Shown here: positions 16,123 through 24,194 of the stretch, in pieces
How positions within the stretch are numbered: the stretch's first letter is position 1
How the letters are laid out: the number at the start of each line of letters is the position of its first letter
Origin: MVRV01 sp964646755
GTDB taxonomy: Bacteria > Desulfobacterota > Syntrophia > Syntrophales > Smithellaceae
DNA: 32,854 nt
Reading direction: 5' to 3'
NCBI GenBank assembly: GCA_964646755.1
Contig: CAZYIE010000038.1
Coordinates: forward strand, 1 to 32,854
Position numbers and translations under genes: made by a program
The notes under the pieces: generated by a model
What the model was told of the DNA's origin: nothing
Seen by the model: the letters and a program-made list of their open reading frames with translations, nothing else
The model's database searches: none

Positions 16123-17013
16123 TTAATTTTTTGATAAACCAAATTCCTGCAGCATTTTTTCCGAGCTGGTCCAATCTTTTTTTACCCGGACAAAAAGTTC
16201 CAAAAATACTTTGGAGTCAAAGAGATTTTCCATTTCCAGCCTGGCCTGGGTGCCGATATTCTTTAACATGGATCCTTTTTTACCGATCATGATTGCTTTT
16301 TGTGAATCTTTTTCTACAGTTATTGTAGCGCTGATGCGAATTAAGTTTTTTTCTTCATCTTCTTTGAAAGTGTCAATTTCCACAGCAGTAGCGTAAGGCA
16401 CTTCTTGCGATGTGAGCAGCATTATTTTTTCCCGAATAAATTCAGCGGCAATAAATCTTTCGGAGGCATCAGTAAAAGTGTCTTCGGCAAAATATTGCGG
16501 TCCTTCCGGAAGATTGTTTTTAATCGTCTGGAGTAATTCATCGAGCCCGTTGCCTTTTACTGCGGAAACAGGGAAAATTTCCGAATAGTTATAAAGCGTG
16601 CGGAATTTATCAATCAGCGGCAAAAGAAGATTTTTTTCGATAAGATCAATTTTATTGATTGCCAGAAAAACAGGGATATGAATCTCAGAGAGTGCTTCAA
16701 TCAGGGAAATATCCTGAGAATGAACACCGGATGCGGCTTCGACCAGCATCAGCAGTATATCGGCATCATTAAATGACTCCCGTGCTGTCCGCACCATGGC
16801 GCGATTCAAAGGGGTTTTTGCTTTATGAATTCCCGGAGTGTCCAGAAATATAAGTTGAGCATCGGGTAAATTCTTAATACCGGTTATTTTATTTCTCGTC
16901 GTTTGCGGTTTGTCGGCGATTATGGAAATTTTTTCACCGATAATAGCGTTGAATAATGTAGATTTTCCTACATTCGGACGGCCAATTATGCCAATGAATC
17001 CGGATTTGAACAC
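16123..17013 (-). CDS. era: GTPase Era, 30S ribosome assembly
   Basis: 296 aa. The GTPase domain has GRPNVGKS (11-18), DTPG (58-61) and NKID (120-123). The C-terminal KH domain carries GKKGSMLKNIGTQAR, the RNA-binding loop that contacts the 3' end of 16S rRNA. The start codon is GTG (17011-17013) with AGGAG 8 nt upstream. Era works in 30S maturation and is commonly found near rnc, as here. The gene is 34 nt downstream of the radical SAM gene in the same operon. Confidence 0.98.
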   Translation of the reverse strand: MFKSGFIGIIGRPNVGKSTLFNAIIGEKISIIADKPQTTRNKITGIKNLPDAQLIFLDTPGIHKAKTPLNRAMVRTARESFNDADILLMLVEAASGVHSQDISLIEALSEIHIPVFLAINKIDLIEKNLLLPLIDKFRTLYNYSEIFPVSAVKGNGLDELLQTIKNNLPEGPQYFAEDTFTDASERFIAAEFIREKIMLLTSQEVPYATAVEIDTFKEDEEKNLIRISATITVEKDSQKAIMIGKKGSMLKNIGTQARLEMENLFDSKVFLELFVRVKKDWTSSEKMLQEFGLSKN

Positions 17014-17047
17014 GTATTTATCTCCTGCCTGTTATAGCTGTTTTTCT

Positions 17048-18139
17048 TTAAGTGATTCCAGAAATCGCGGTAGTTAATATGCGTCCCTGATCAGTAGTAA
17101 CCGAAATTAAACCACGCTTTTGTTCTGAGGATGTTATTACATTAATTACTGCCTGCGGGTAAAGCTTTTTTATTGCAGCAATGTTATTACTTTCCGAACC
17201 TCGGAAACTGGAAACATCCGAATTGTGCAATTTAAAGTTAATCTCTTTGGTCTCTCCGGGAAGTTGCTCCAGAAGTTTTTTTGTCTTATCATAATAAATT
17301 TCCGCCAGAACGAGGCTGCCAAATGCCGGATGCAATGGGCCGGCGAGCACGGCGTCATCATTTTCCATCTCTTTTGTTAAGTGCAGACCGGTTCTAATAA
17401 CACGGATTCCCTTGTCAGACAGTTTTTCCCGGGCAAGGGCGCAAAAACTTATTGCTTCTGCTAATGGCAACGGTTGATAATTCCCCTCTGTGAATTCTGC
17501 GGCCAAAGCGGTGCCGCGAAAAACGACAACAGGATGAATACGGACCATATCCGGTTTTAGTTCAATTGTTTTTTCGAGACTATAGACAAAGCCATCTTTC
17601 GTGTCTTTAGGCAGGCCGGCCATTAAATGAATGCTTGTTTGAAAATTATCTTTTTTTAAGAGACGAATTGCCTTCATGGTGTCGGCAGCATTATGGCCTC
17701 TTTGCGCAAAGTGGAGAACATCGTCAATAAAAGACTGCGCACCTATTTCCACAGTTGTGACATTATGCTTTTTCAGGAAAGCCAGAATGCCGGTATCAAT
17801 GTAATCCGGTCTTGTCGATACTCTGATGGAGTGAACAAGCCCTGCCTTAATGAATGATTGAGCCCAGGAAAGAAGATTCTCCTGATAAATCTTATCAATT
17901 CCCGTAAAACTACCGCCGTAAAAGGCAATTTCGACGAGGCGGAATTTGTCCTTGTTCCAGCCGAGATAAGAATTAACTTCACTTTCAAAATATTCTCTAT
18001 TAATTTTCTGCGGATAATTTCCGGCTGTAATTTTCTGGTTGCAAAAAATGCAGCGATGCGGACAGCCGCTGTTCATGATGAATATCGGAATAATCAAAGG
18101 ATTGGCGACAGTTTCTGCTGAATTATGGTTCATTTTCAT
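17048..18139 (-). CDS. radical SAM protein, Elp3-like without acetyltransferase domain
   Basis: 363 aa. The radical SAM cluster motif CxxxCxxC is at C26, C30 and C33 (GCPHRCIFC), early in the protein as in the Elp3-like COG1243 branch. It is followed by the glycine-rich FYGGSF and SIRVSTRPDYID segments that bind SAM. The C-terminal region is the family's Radical_SAM_C extension. No GNAT domain follows, unlike true Elp3. Homologues lie between rnc and era/smc in many bacteria. A tRNA or protein modification role is suspected but unproven. The start overlaps the end of rnc by 17 nt, indicating coupling. Confidence 0.9.
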   Translation of the reverse strand: MKMNHNSAETVANPLIIPIFIMNSGCPHRCIFCNQKITAGNYPQKINREYFESEVNSYLGWNKDKFRLVEIAFYGGSFTGIDKIYQENLLSWAQSFIKAGLVHSIRVSTRPDYIDTGILAFLKKHNVTTVEIGAQSFIDDVLHFAQRGHNAADTMKAIRLLKKDNFQTSIHLMAGLPKDTKDGFVYSLEKTIELKPDMVRIHPVVVFRGTALAAEFTEGNYQPLPLAEAISFCALAREKLSDKGIRVIRTGLHLTKEMENDDAVLAGPLHPAFGSLVLAEIYYDKTKKLLEQLPGETKEINFKLHNSDVSSFRGSESNNIAAIKKLYPQAVINVITSSEQKRGLISVTTDQGRILTTAISGIT

Positions 18140-18854
18140 CGTGCAGTTCTTGAAATGCTTTTTGTGCCGCCTGCTTTTCGGCTTCTTTTTTGCTTTTGCC
18201 GCTGCCTGTCTGGATTACTTTTCCGGCAATAGTAACTTCCACGTCGAATGTTTTTGCATGGTCGGGGCCGCAGGAATCAACAATCCTATATACTGGTGCA
18301 GTCTTATATATCTTTTGGCAATACTCCTGCAGGGCTGTTTTGTAGTCAAAATACTGAGAATGCAAACTGTCATCATTCAGAAGTGGCGCCATTAATTTTT
18401 TTAAAATTGATTTTGTTTTCGTAAAACCGGAATCGAGATATATTGCGGCAATCACGGCTTCAAAAGCATTGGCCAAGAGAGAATCTTTAGAGCGGCCACC
18501 GGAGATTTCTTCTCCTTTCCCCAACAACAGGTAACCACCGATTTCCAGCGTGTGTGCCATTGCGGCCAATGGTTTTTCGTTGACAATTGCCGCACGGATT
18601 TTGGAAAGAGTACCTTCAGAAAAATCAGCATATTTTTTAATCAGGATGTCGCTTACGCAAACACCCAGAACGGCATCACCCAGAAATTCAAATCTTTCAT
18701 TATCGGCAAGGGCTAGTTGCGGATTTTCATTAACATAAGAGCGGTGGGTGAGGGCAGTCTCCAGTAAAGCTATATTGCGGAAGCTATAGGAGAGTCTTTT
18801 TCCTAATCCATTTAGCGCCTCTATCCTCTTTTTATTCGGCAATGATTTGGCCAT
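18123..18854 (-). CDS. rnc: ribonuclease III
   Basis: 243 aa from ATG 18854. That start is chosen because GGGAAG lies just before it; ATG 18866, four codons upstream, is also possible. The RNase III signature NERFEFLGDAVLG provides catalytic E56 and D60, with the second acidic pair D124 and E132 in SKDSLLANAFEAVIAA. The C-terminal double-stranded RNA-binding domain ends in GSGKSKKEAEKQAAQKAF. It cleaves double-stranded RNA in rRNA precursors and mRNAs. Its 5' end lies inside the 3' end of mtaB (overlap about 23-35 nt) and its 3' end overlaps the radical SAM gene, a tightly packed operon. Confidence 0.97.
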   Translation of the reverse strand: MAKSLPNKKRIEALNGLGKRLSYSFRNIALLETALTHRSYVNENPQLALADNERFEFLGDAVLGVCVSDILIKKYADFSEGTLSKIRAAIVNEKPLAAMAHTLEIGGYLLLGKGEEISGGRSKDSLLANAFEAVIAAIYLDSGFTKTKSILKKLMAPLLNDDSLHSQYFDYKTALQEYCQKIYKTAPVYRIVDSCGPDHAKTFDVEVTIAGKVIQTGSGKSKKEAEKQAAQKAFQELHDENEP

Positions 18855-20217
18855 AAAGCTTCCCATTTAGATATTTTTCCGCCTTTATCGTTACGATTTT
18901 GTTGACTGAAGAAGAATAATTTCCATCCAGCAAAAATGGTAAATAGTTTTGTGAAAACCCTTTAAGCAGCCCCGTCTTTTTGTCTTTTGTGCTTTCCACG
19001 AGTACCTTGAGCGGTTTTCCTAAAAAACGCAATGCAAATTTTTCCCGTTTTTGTGCACTTAAATTTCGCAAAATAGATGCCCGTTCGTTTTTTACAGCCT
19101 GGGGTATCCGGGTCTGAAGTTTTTCTGCTGCTGTTCCCGGTCTCGGGGAATAGGGAAAAACATGAAGGTAAGCAACCGGTAAATTATCCAGCAACTTTAA
19201 AGTGTTTTCAAATTGTTTTTCGCTTTCGGAGGGGAATCCTGCCATGACATCCACGCCAATAGCAATATCGCTGATTGTGGAATAAATATTGTCAATAAGA
19301 CTCCGGTAGAAATGTGTGTCATAATTCCTTTTCATTAACAGCAGAATCTTGTCATCGCCGCTTTGCAACGGAATGTGCAAATGCGGGCAAAGCAGGTCCG
19401 TGTTTTTGAAAATATTCAGCAAATCAGGGGTCACTTCTCGCGGTTCAATAGAACTGAGGCGTATTCTTGTATCATCTTGCCGGTTGCCAATCTGCTGCAA
19501 AATATGAGAGATATTAGTGGCTGGTTCAAGGTCGTGTCCGTAAATACCCAGGTGGATTCCTGTAAGAACTATTTCTTTATAGCCTTTTTGAGTTAACTTA
19601 TTCAGGGCGGCGAAGACTTCCTGCGGCGCCAGAGAGCGACTATTACCGCGGGCAAAGGGGACAATACAATAGCTGCAAAAGGAATTGCATCCATCCTGAA
19701 TTTTCAAAAATGCCCGCGTCCGGTCACCAAAGGCGGCAATCGGCATGTTACAAAATTTTTGCTGCCGGAATATGTTGTTGGTAAAAACGTGTGAGGATTG
19801 ATCTGTCTCGTTTTGCAGCAGAGAGGCTATCTGATCTTTGCGATCGTTGCCTACGACCATAGTTACTCCATCTTGCGCTGCGATGTCCTGGGGAGCAACC
19901 TGAGCATAACATCCGGTAACCAGAATTTTTGCCTGCGGGTTAGTCTTGTGAGCACGGCGGATTAGCTGGCGGGATTGCCAATCGGAAAATGCTGTAACTG
20001 TGCAGGTATTAATAATATAAAAATCAGCCACAGCAGTGAAGGGAACCAATAAAAAATTATTCTTTAGCAGGTTTTCTTCCAGTGCCGCTGATTCGTAGCG
20101 GTTTACCTTGCAGCCTAAAGTTGCAATTCCAACTTTAATGGGAGGTGCTGAAGGTAGATCAGGTTTTGTTGATAAAGACTGCAATTCGTTGAATGTTCTG
20201 TTCAATTTAATTCTCAA
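18832..20217 (-). CDS. mtaB: tRNA t6A37 methylthiotransferase MtaB
   Basis: 461 aa. The UPF0004 N-terminal domain carries three cluster-binding cysteines: C36 (LGCKVN), C71 (NTCTVT) and C102 (TGCYAQ). The radical SAM motif has C176, C180 and C183 (GCNSFCSYC), and a TRAM-like tail follows. LGCKVN rather than MiaB-type motifs supports MtaB, which adds a methylthio group to t6A37 of tRNA. The start is uncertain. The frame opens only with TTG at 20217, no ribosome site is visible, and the promoter lies so close that the leader would be about 10 nt. A start nearer KVGIATLGC is possible. First gene of the leftward block. Confidence 0.93.
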   Translation of the reverse strand: MRIKLNRTFNELQSLSTKPDLPSAPPIKVGIATLGCKVNRYESAALEENLLKNNFLLVPFTAVADFYIINTCTVTAFSDWQSRQLIRRAHKTNPQAKILVTGCYAQVAPQDIAAQDGVTMVVGNDRKDQIASLLQNETDQSSHVFTNNIFRQQKFCNMPIAAFGDRTRAFLKIQDGCNSFCSYCIVPFARGNSRSLAPQEVFAALNKLTQKGYKEIVLTGIHLGIYGHDLEPATNISHILQQIGNRQDDTRIRLSSIEPREVTPDLLNIFKNTDLLCPHLHIPLQSGDDKILLLMKRNYDTHFYRSLIDNIYSTISDIAIGVDVMAGFPSESEKQFENTLKLLDNLPVAYLHVFPYSPRPGTAAEKLQTRIPQAVKNERASILRNLSAQKREKFALRFLGKPLKVLVESTKDKKTGLLKGFSQNYLPFLLDGNYSSSVNKIVTIKAEKYLNGKLYGQIIAE

Positions 20218-20233
20218 TGATTATTTTGCCGCG

Positions 20234-20262
20234 AATCTAGTAGGTGGATTAATGTTTGTCAA
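20234..20262 (-). promoter_or_regulatory. promoter of the mtaB-rnc-era-der block
   Basis: On the minus strand TTGACA (20262-20257) is followed by exactly 17 nt and TAGATT (20239-20234). The predicted transcription start is around 20227, only about 10 nt before the TTG codon at 20217. Confidence 0.55.
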
Positions 20263-20336
20263 GTTAAACAAAATATGGCTTTTAAAGAAAATTTGAGATA
20301 AATTAGCAAAGACAACAGAGAAGGGAGTTAATTATT

Positions 20337-20678
20337 ATGGATGCGATAGCTGGATATTTAACAGCAAACCCGACTGTTTTTAAAATTATGATCGTCTTTG
20401 TTCTGATCGTTGTTGCCTATTTTATTTTCAAACAATTCCTCAAACTGTCGCTGGTCCTGCTTCTGATAGTACTTGCCGGTGCCGGTTATTACTATTTCAA
20501 TAATCCTCATAAAATGTCCGAAGATGTCAAAAGATCAATCACTACAGTGAAGTCCGGTGTGGAGAAGGGCAAAAGCTTTTATAAAGATTCTAAGGAACTG
20601 ATCGACAAAACCAAAAAAGTGCCGGAAGATGTCAATAAATTTTTTAAAAGAAGTTCAGAAGATAAAGCTGAAAATTGA
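20337..20678 (+). CDS. small two-helix membrane protein, unknown function
   Basis: 113 aa. Two hydrophobic segments (about residues 15-31 and 37-53) are joined by KQFLK. A charged C-terminal tail of about 60 residues follows with heptad-like helix (KRSITTVKSGVEKGKSFYKDSKELIDKTKK), rich in Lys/Glu. No family is recognised. It probably sits in the inner membrane with the tail in the cytoplasm (positive-inside: KQFLK between helices). GGGAG lies about 9 nt before the ATG. It is divergent from mtaB, sharing a compact intergenic region. It could be a phage-shock or YtxH-like stress protein by layout, but there is no sequence proof. Confidence 0.75.
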   Translation: MDAIAGYLTANPTVFKIMIVFVLIVVAYFIFKQFLKLSLVLLLIVLAGAGYYYFNNPHKMSEDVKRSITTVKSGVEKGKSFYKDSKELIDKTKKVPEDVNKFFKRSSEDKAEN

Positions 20679-20715
20679 TCTTTTTGAACAATGCGCAACT
20701 TTTTGATATTTATAA

Positions 20716-21126
20716 TTAAAGCAAATTAATTTCCATGGCACGGACGGGACAGGCGGACACGCAAAGCTCGCAGCCGTTGCATTTTTCAGGATCAAATAGA
20801 ACTTTTTGGGTTTGTTTTTCGAATGATAAAGCTCCGGTCGGACAAAATGCCGTACAGGCACCGCAGTGAACGCACTTGTCGATGTTTTGACTAACACTTT
20901 TCGATAGAGGCTCAACTTTGAGTCCCATTTCTTTTAAAAACTGGATGCCACGGTCGAAATTTTCTTTAAGTCCACTGAGCTCCAGAACAATAACACCTTC
21001 GCGGCGTGGAAATATCCTTGCTTTAAGGATATTGAAAACCAAATCATATTGTTTAACGAGCTGATAAATTATCGGCTGTTGAACAATATCCGGTGTGTAA
21101 CGAATTACTATTTTTTTCGAATACAT
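20716..21126 (-). CDS. NIL domain protein with two 4Fe-4S ferredoxin motifs
   Basis: 136 aa. Residues about 1-75 form a NIL domain (ferredoxin-like substrate-binding fold first seen at the C-terminus of MetN ABC ATPases). Residues about 80-136 hold two CxxCxxCxxxCP motifs (CVHCGACTAFCP and CNGCELCVSACP), binding two 4Fe-4S clusters. Stand-alone NIL-ferredoxins occur in anaerobes. In methanogens and some deltaproteobacteria they are linked to methionine/homocysteine sulfur metabolism, but nothing nearby supports a specific pathway here. The ATG has no clear ribosome site. It appears to be monocistronic. Confidence 0.88.
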   Translation of the reverse strand: MYSKKIVIRYTPDIVQQPIIYQLVKQYDLVFNILKARIFPRREGVIVLELSGLKENFDRGIQFLKEMGLKVEPLSKSVSQNIDKCVHCGACTAFCPTGALSFEKQTQKVLFDPEKCNGCELCVSACPVRAMEINLL

Positions 21127-21265
21127 AGCAAATGTCTTTAACCTTATAAATTCGCGGCATGTTAAGGGATAGAGAAAACATTGTCAAGGCAATTTATATT
21201 GTCGCTATTTATATTGTGTGTCGGAATCAGATAAACATTTTGACAATGTTTACTGCGTTTCGATG

Positions 21266-21733
21266 CTATTTTTTTTGCTTAATATTGACATCCACTGCAA
21301 ATGATCCAAAGGCCGTATTAAATGGAATGATGATACTTGGACCATCCAGGGCATGTTTGATTTCATGGCCTTTACCGGATACTACGGAAGGGATGTCGGC
21401 GGTTACCGTTAGGCCTTTGTTTTGCATCCTCTTTCTGGCATCGCCGGAAATTATATTTGTTAGCTCGGCAGCGGTATCCTGAACCATGTGGTTGATACTG
21501 TCAATCTCTTCTCCCAGCATGTTGGACACGATCTTGAGGATACAAGTCTCGGAAAAACTCAGAGCCAACGACCCCGTCATAGAACCAGAAAAGATGATGA
21601 TTCCGGAAACGTCGCCAAAGGCCAACTTGTCCTTTTTTAAAAAGGGCTTTCCAGCAGTTGCATCCATAAAAGCCATGATTTTTAAGACATGAATTGAACT
21701 TTCCGAAAAGGCGTTAATGACATCGACATTCAT
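21266..21733 (-). CDS. cheX: CheX-like chemotaxis phosphatase domain protein
   Basis: 155 aa from ATG 21733 (AGGAG about 10 nt upstream; the longer frame would overlap cheY). The sequence fits the CheX/CheC-FliY phosphatase fold: the D..AEL.N...G helix (VQDTAAELTNIISGDAR) provides the acidic and Asn residues used to dephosphorylate CheY-P, and a second glycine-rich strand is SGIIIFSGSMTGSLALSF. It lies 25 nt behind the cheY-like gene in the same operon, so the neighbour is the obvious partner. No other chemotaxis genes are near, so the pair may act in a non-flagellar pathway. Confidence 0.85.
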   Translation of the reverse strand: MNVDVINAFSESSIHVLKIMAFMDATAGKPFLKKDKLAFGDVSGIIIFSGSMTGSLALSFSETCILKIVSNMLGEEIDSINHMVQDTAAELTNIISGDARKRMQNKGLTVTADIPSVVSGKGHEIKHALDGPSIIIPFNTAFGSFAVDVNIKQKK

Positions 21734-21758
21734 GATCCATGTGCTCCTGAAATGATAT

Positions 21759-22148
21759 TTAGGTTGTTTGCCCCATGACCCGTTTAACGCTGGCAATCAG
21801 CTCATTGCGTGTAAAGGGTTTGGAAACAAAATCATTGGCTCCGCTTTTAAATGCCCGATCCATGCTGACATCTCGACCTTCCACTGATACCATGATAAAA
21901 GGTGTTTGCGCTATTTCCTCATCAGCCCGGACCTTCAGCAAAAGTTCAATCCCAGTAATTTCCCGCATATTCCAGTCGGAGATGATGAGATCGATTTTTT
22001 TACTTTTTAGAATCCTAAAGGCCGAGACACCGTCTTTTGCCTCATCGAAATGTTTATAGCCTTCATTTTTCAGCATAGTTCTGATGACAAGCCTAATGGG
22101 TTCATTATCATCGACGATCATAATGGAGATATCTTTATTCATAGCCAT
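21759..22148 (-). CDS. cheY: CheY-like single-domain response regulator
   Basis: 129 aa, a receiver domain only. Acidic pocket D13/D14, phospho-acceptor D58 in LIISDWNMREITG, the switch Ser in FIMVSVEG, and the conserved Lys in FVSKPF. There is no output domain, so it acts by protein contact like CheY. AGGGAGAC lies just before ATG 22148; a second ATG two codons later (22142) has more usual spacing. It heads the operon with cheX, whose product likely removes its phosphate. No kinase lies alongside, although two kinases occur elsewhere in the window. Confidence 0.9.
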   Translation of the reverse strand: MAMNKDISIMIVDDNEPIRLVIRTMLKNEGYKHFDEAKDGVSAFRILKSKKIDLIISDWNMREITGIELLLKVRADEEIAQTPFIMVSVEGRDVSMDRAFKSGANDFVSKPFTRNELIASVKRVMGQTT

Positions 22149-22548
22149 GTCTCCCTTTGATTCAGGTGGATTTAATTTTTAACAATAACTCCTTTGGTTA
22201 AGCAAAACAAAGTGCCGAAAATAGTTAGTGTGACGTTCTCAGCAGGCTAGCGAGATTAATAATATTTAACTATGTGTTTCTAATATTGACCAACAATTAT
22301 AATAATTTAGAAGATATTGCTTCTTTGCGCGAGTATACAAAGAACGATATCGTGTGTCAATGGGATTTTAGGGGCCGTTAAACCCATATGATCTTCTCTC
22401 AGTAAAATTTACATGGTAATCTTCCTATTACTTGTATTTATTTCTTTCGTGAAACGCCTTTATTGTAACATTAGCATTAATATATTTTGGGGCTGTTCAA
22501 AAACGTTCAAAGGCGGGGCGTGCGAGGCCTAAGAATTGAAGTGTATTT
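22149..22548. other. gene-free stretch with repeat fragments
   Basis: No coding ORF. It contains 13 nt of the ggggccgtta repeat (22368-22380) also found between era and der. At about 22505-22550 it has a degenerate relative of the GTAC-family repeat (aaggcggggcgtgcgag...gtattttt, compare 6977-7012). Confidence 0.4.
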
Positions 22549-22667
22549 TTGGATGAACTGGCCGCTGCCATGGTGGAAGACGGGAATGCAAGATATGTAA
22601 CGAAAGAAGAAGCTTCCAATATTCTGGATAAATATAATAACAATCCCATTATAATTTCGAAAGTGTC
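22549..22667 (+). pseudogene. ORF fragment cut by the assembly gap
   Basis: An open frame runs from after a TGA at 22537 (TTG 22549, ATG 22570) into the N-run. It reads DELAAAMVEDGNARYVTKEE and then ASNILDKYNNNPIIISKV. The composition looks coding, but the family is not recognised and there is no ribosome site. It may be the inside of a gene whose remainder lies in the gap, or a remnant. Confidence 0.3.
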
Positions 22668-22677
22668 NNNNNNNNNN
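22668..22677. other. assembly gap (10 N)
   Basis: Ten consecutive Ns, the usual placeholder for a scaffold join, so the true distance is unknown. The sequence on its right (22678-22955) has no gene. It contains a degenerate copy of the common ctggattc...ggaatgacag intergenic repeat at about 22800-22826. Confidence 0.95.
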
Positions 22678-22955
22678 GCTTAGCCGAGAAAACATAATGT
22701 GCAAATAGCAAGGGAATTAGCGACAGCTCACTTTTATGCTGAACTTCAGGCACTAATGTGCCTGTTCCAGATTCGTGCCATGCCTATTGGCTTGTTTTCT
22801 GGATTCAGTCCTTTGACGGAATGACAGGGGGCGGGGAAAGAAACCATTTAATCACCAACTATCCAAATTGCAGTTCAATTCTATGCCATGTGTATTTCTA
22901 TTGTGCATGAAGAAAACGGATTGAATTAAAAACATTATGATTGTAGAATAATGAC

Positions 22956-23152
22956 ATGAAAGCAAGAGAGATAATCAATATCATTACTAAAGATGGATGG
23001 TTTGAAGTTCGCCAAAGAGGCAGCCATAAACAATACAAAATTCAGTAAAAAAAGGCTTGGTAACAATAGCTTGCCACAAAATGTCGGATGATGTTGCACA
23101 AGGAACATTAGATAGTGTTTTAAAGCAAGCGCAGATCAAAAATAAGTGGTGA
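22956..23152 (+). pseudogene. hicA: HicA-type mRNA interferase toxin, frameshifted
   Basis: HicA toxins are about 60-aa dsRBD-like RNases. The first frame gives MKAREIINIITKDGWFEVRQ then RGSHKQYKIQ and stops at 23046. It includes the catalytic histidine motif GSH. The -1 frame continues the family pattern with KKGLVTIACHKMSDDVAQGT then LDSVLKQAQI to a stop at 23150, 5 nt before hicB. One missing base near the A7 run at 23047-23053 would join them into a normal 66-aa HicA. It is therefore either a recent inactivating mutation or a homopolymer sequencing error. No obvious ribosome site precedes ATG 22956. Confidence 0.8.
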
Positions 23153-23157
23153 AAAAT

Positions 23158-23373
23158 ATGAGAAAATATTTAGTAGTATTTGAAAAAACGAAAACCGGTT
23201 ATAGCGCCTACGTTCCCGATCTACCCGGATGCATTGCTACTGGCCGTACAAAAAGCGAGACCGAAAAAAATATATATGAAGCCATGCAATTACATCTGGA
23301 AGGTTTATTAGAAGAAAAAATTAAATTGCCGAAAATGCAGGCAGTTAGTGAAGTATTTGTTTTTAGTTCCTAA
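23158..23373 (+). CDS. hicB: HicB-type antitoxin (N-terminal domain only)
   Basis: 71 aa from ATG 23158 (GGTGA just upstream; two in-frame GTGs at 23146/23149 are less likely). The HicB partial RNase H-like fold is clear: YLVVFEKTKTGYSAYVPDLP and the GCIATGRTKSETEKNIYEAM helix. No C-terminal ribbon-helix-helix or HTH DNA-binding domain is present, as in the short class of HicB proteins. It would bind and silence HicA. It is intact although hicA is broken, the order expected when a toxin is lost first. Confidence 0.9.
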   Translation: MRKYLVVFEKTKTGYSAYVPDLPGCIATGRTKSETEKNIYEAMQLHLEGLLEEKIKLPKMQAVSEVFVFSS

Positions 23374-23382
23374 AAAACAAAT

Positions 23383-23429
23383 GGGACAACAGTTACAATT
23401 AATGTATAGTTCAATCTGCAAGATTGAAC
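23383..23429 (+). promoter_or_regulatory. promoter and palindromic operator of the HEPN/nucleotidyltransferase pair
   Basis: GGGACA (23383-23388) and TATAGT (23405-23410) are 16 nt apart. Overlapping the predicted start is a perfect inverted repeat gttcaatct (23409-23417)/agattgaac (23421-23429) with a 3-nt centre. The position is that of an autoregulatory operator. A hairpin in the transcript leader is the alternative. Confidence 0.45.
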
Positions 23430-23471
23430 AAGCGAAGGGCAGTTTTTTTCAGAGAAGAAAGGTCATATCCA

Positions 23472-23852
23472 ATGGTTGATATTGCCAAACAAATTGTGTT
23501 CTGGCGGGAAAGCGCAAAAGAAGATTGGGCGGTTGCCCGCCAACTTGTGGATAGCGGTCGTATAAGGCACGGTCTTTTCTTTGCACACCTGACTTTGGAG
23601 AAAACCCTCAAGGCTCTGATATGCAAACATTCAAAAGACCTTGCACCAAGACTTCACAATCTATCCCGGCTATCCGAAATGACGGGGATAACACTTGAAC
23701 CAGAGCATATAGATATTTTAGCTGAAACGAATGCTTTTCACATCGAGGGTCGATATCCGGAATCTTTGGCAACGCCACCAACGAAAGAAGAAGCGTCAAA
23801 TTACATCATCAGAGCAGAAAAGGTTTATCAATGGTTAATAAATCAGTTGTAA
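23472..23852 (+). CDS. HEPN domain protein (COG2250-like), toxin half of a HEPN/MNT pair
   Basis: 126 aa from ATG 23472 (AAAGG 9 nt upstream); an upstream ATG at 23424 lies inside the operator palindrome. The four-helix HEPN pattern is evident: FWRESAKEDWAVARQLVDSG, then RIRHGLFFAHLTLEKTLKAL, then PRLHNLSRL, then FHIEGRYPE. HEPN proteins of this kind pair with minimal nucleotidyltransferases. In the best studied pairs HepT is an RNase with an Rx4-6H site, and MntA silences it by AMP transfer. A clear Rx4-6H site is not visible here, as is common in the COG2250 subgroup, so RNase activity is uncertain. The last 22 nt overlap the nucleotidyltransferase gene. Confidence 0.85.
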   Translation: MVDIAKQIVFWRESAKEDWAVARQLVDSGRIRHGLFFAHLTLEKTLKALICKHSKDLAPRLHNLSRLSEMTGITLEPEHIDILAETNAFHIEGRYPESLATPPTKEEASNYIIRAEKVYQWLINQL

Positions 23853-24154
23853 ATGGTGTCCGGAAATATCTTCGCGCTTTGCAGGATCAGGGAATCTCTG
23901 TAAAGTTCGGTGTCATCTTCGGCTCGCAGCTTACCGGCAAATCTGATGTATGGAGTGATATTGATCTGCTTGTTGTTTCCCCCAGCTTTAATGATCGGCG
24001 CAGCCGTGACGATATTAATATGATGTGGCGGCTTGCGGCCCGAACAGATAATCGTATTGAACCTATTGCCTGCGGTGAACGTCAGTGGTTTGAGGATGAT
24101 ACCAGTACCATCATTGAAGTTGCCAGACGAGAAGGGGAAACTGTAACAATCTAA
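23831..24154 (+). CDS. minimal nucleotidyltransferase (MNT), antitoxin half
   Basis: 107 aa. The nucleotidyltransferase motif is complete: GSQLTGKSDVWSDID, exactly GSX10DXD, the form used by AMP-transferring MntA-type antitoxins. The third acidic residue is probably the Glu in NRIEPIACG. It has no DNA-binding domain. It begins inside the HEPN gene (22-nt overlap), a strong sign of coupled expression. Order is HEPN first, MNT second. It would act on the HEPN partner in the cytoplasm. Confidence 0.85.
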   Translation: MVNKSVVNGVRKYLRALQDQGISVKFGVIFGSQLTGKSDVWSDIDLLVVSPSFNDRRSRDDINMMWRLAARTDNRIEPIACGERQWFEDDTSTIIEVARREGETVTI

Positions 24155-24194
24155 GAAGTAATAAGAATGATTTTGCCCAGTAGGAGGGCTTTTA

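Noticed and set aside
22507..22704. ORF spanning the N-run on the minus strand
   Set aside because: It depends on translating through unknown bases and has no coding signal.
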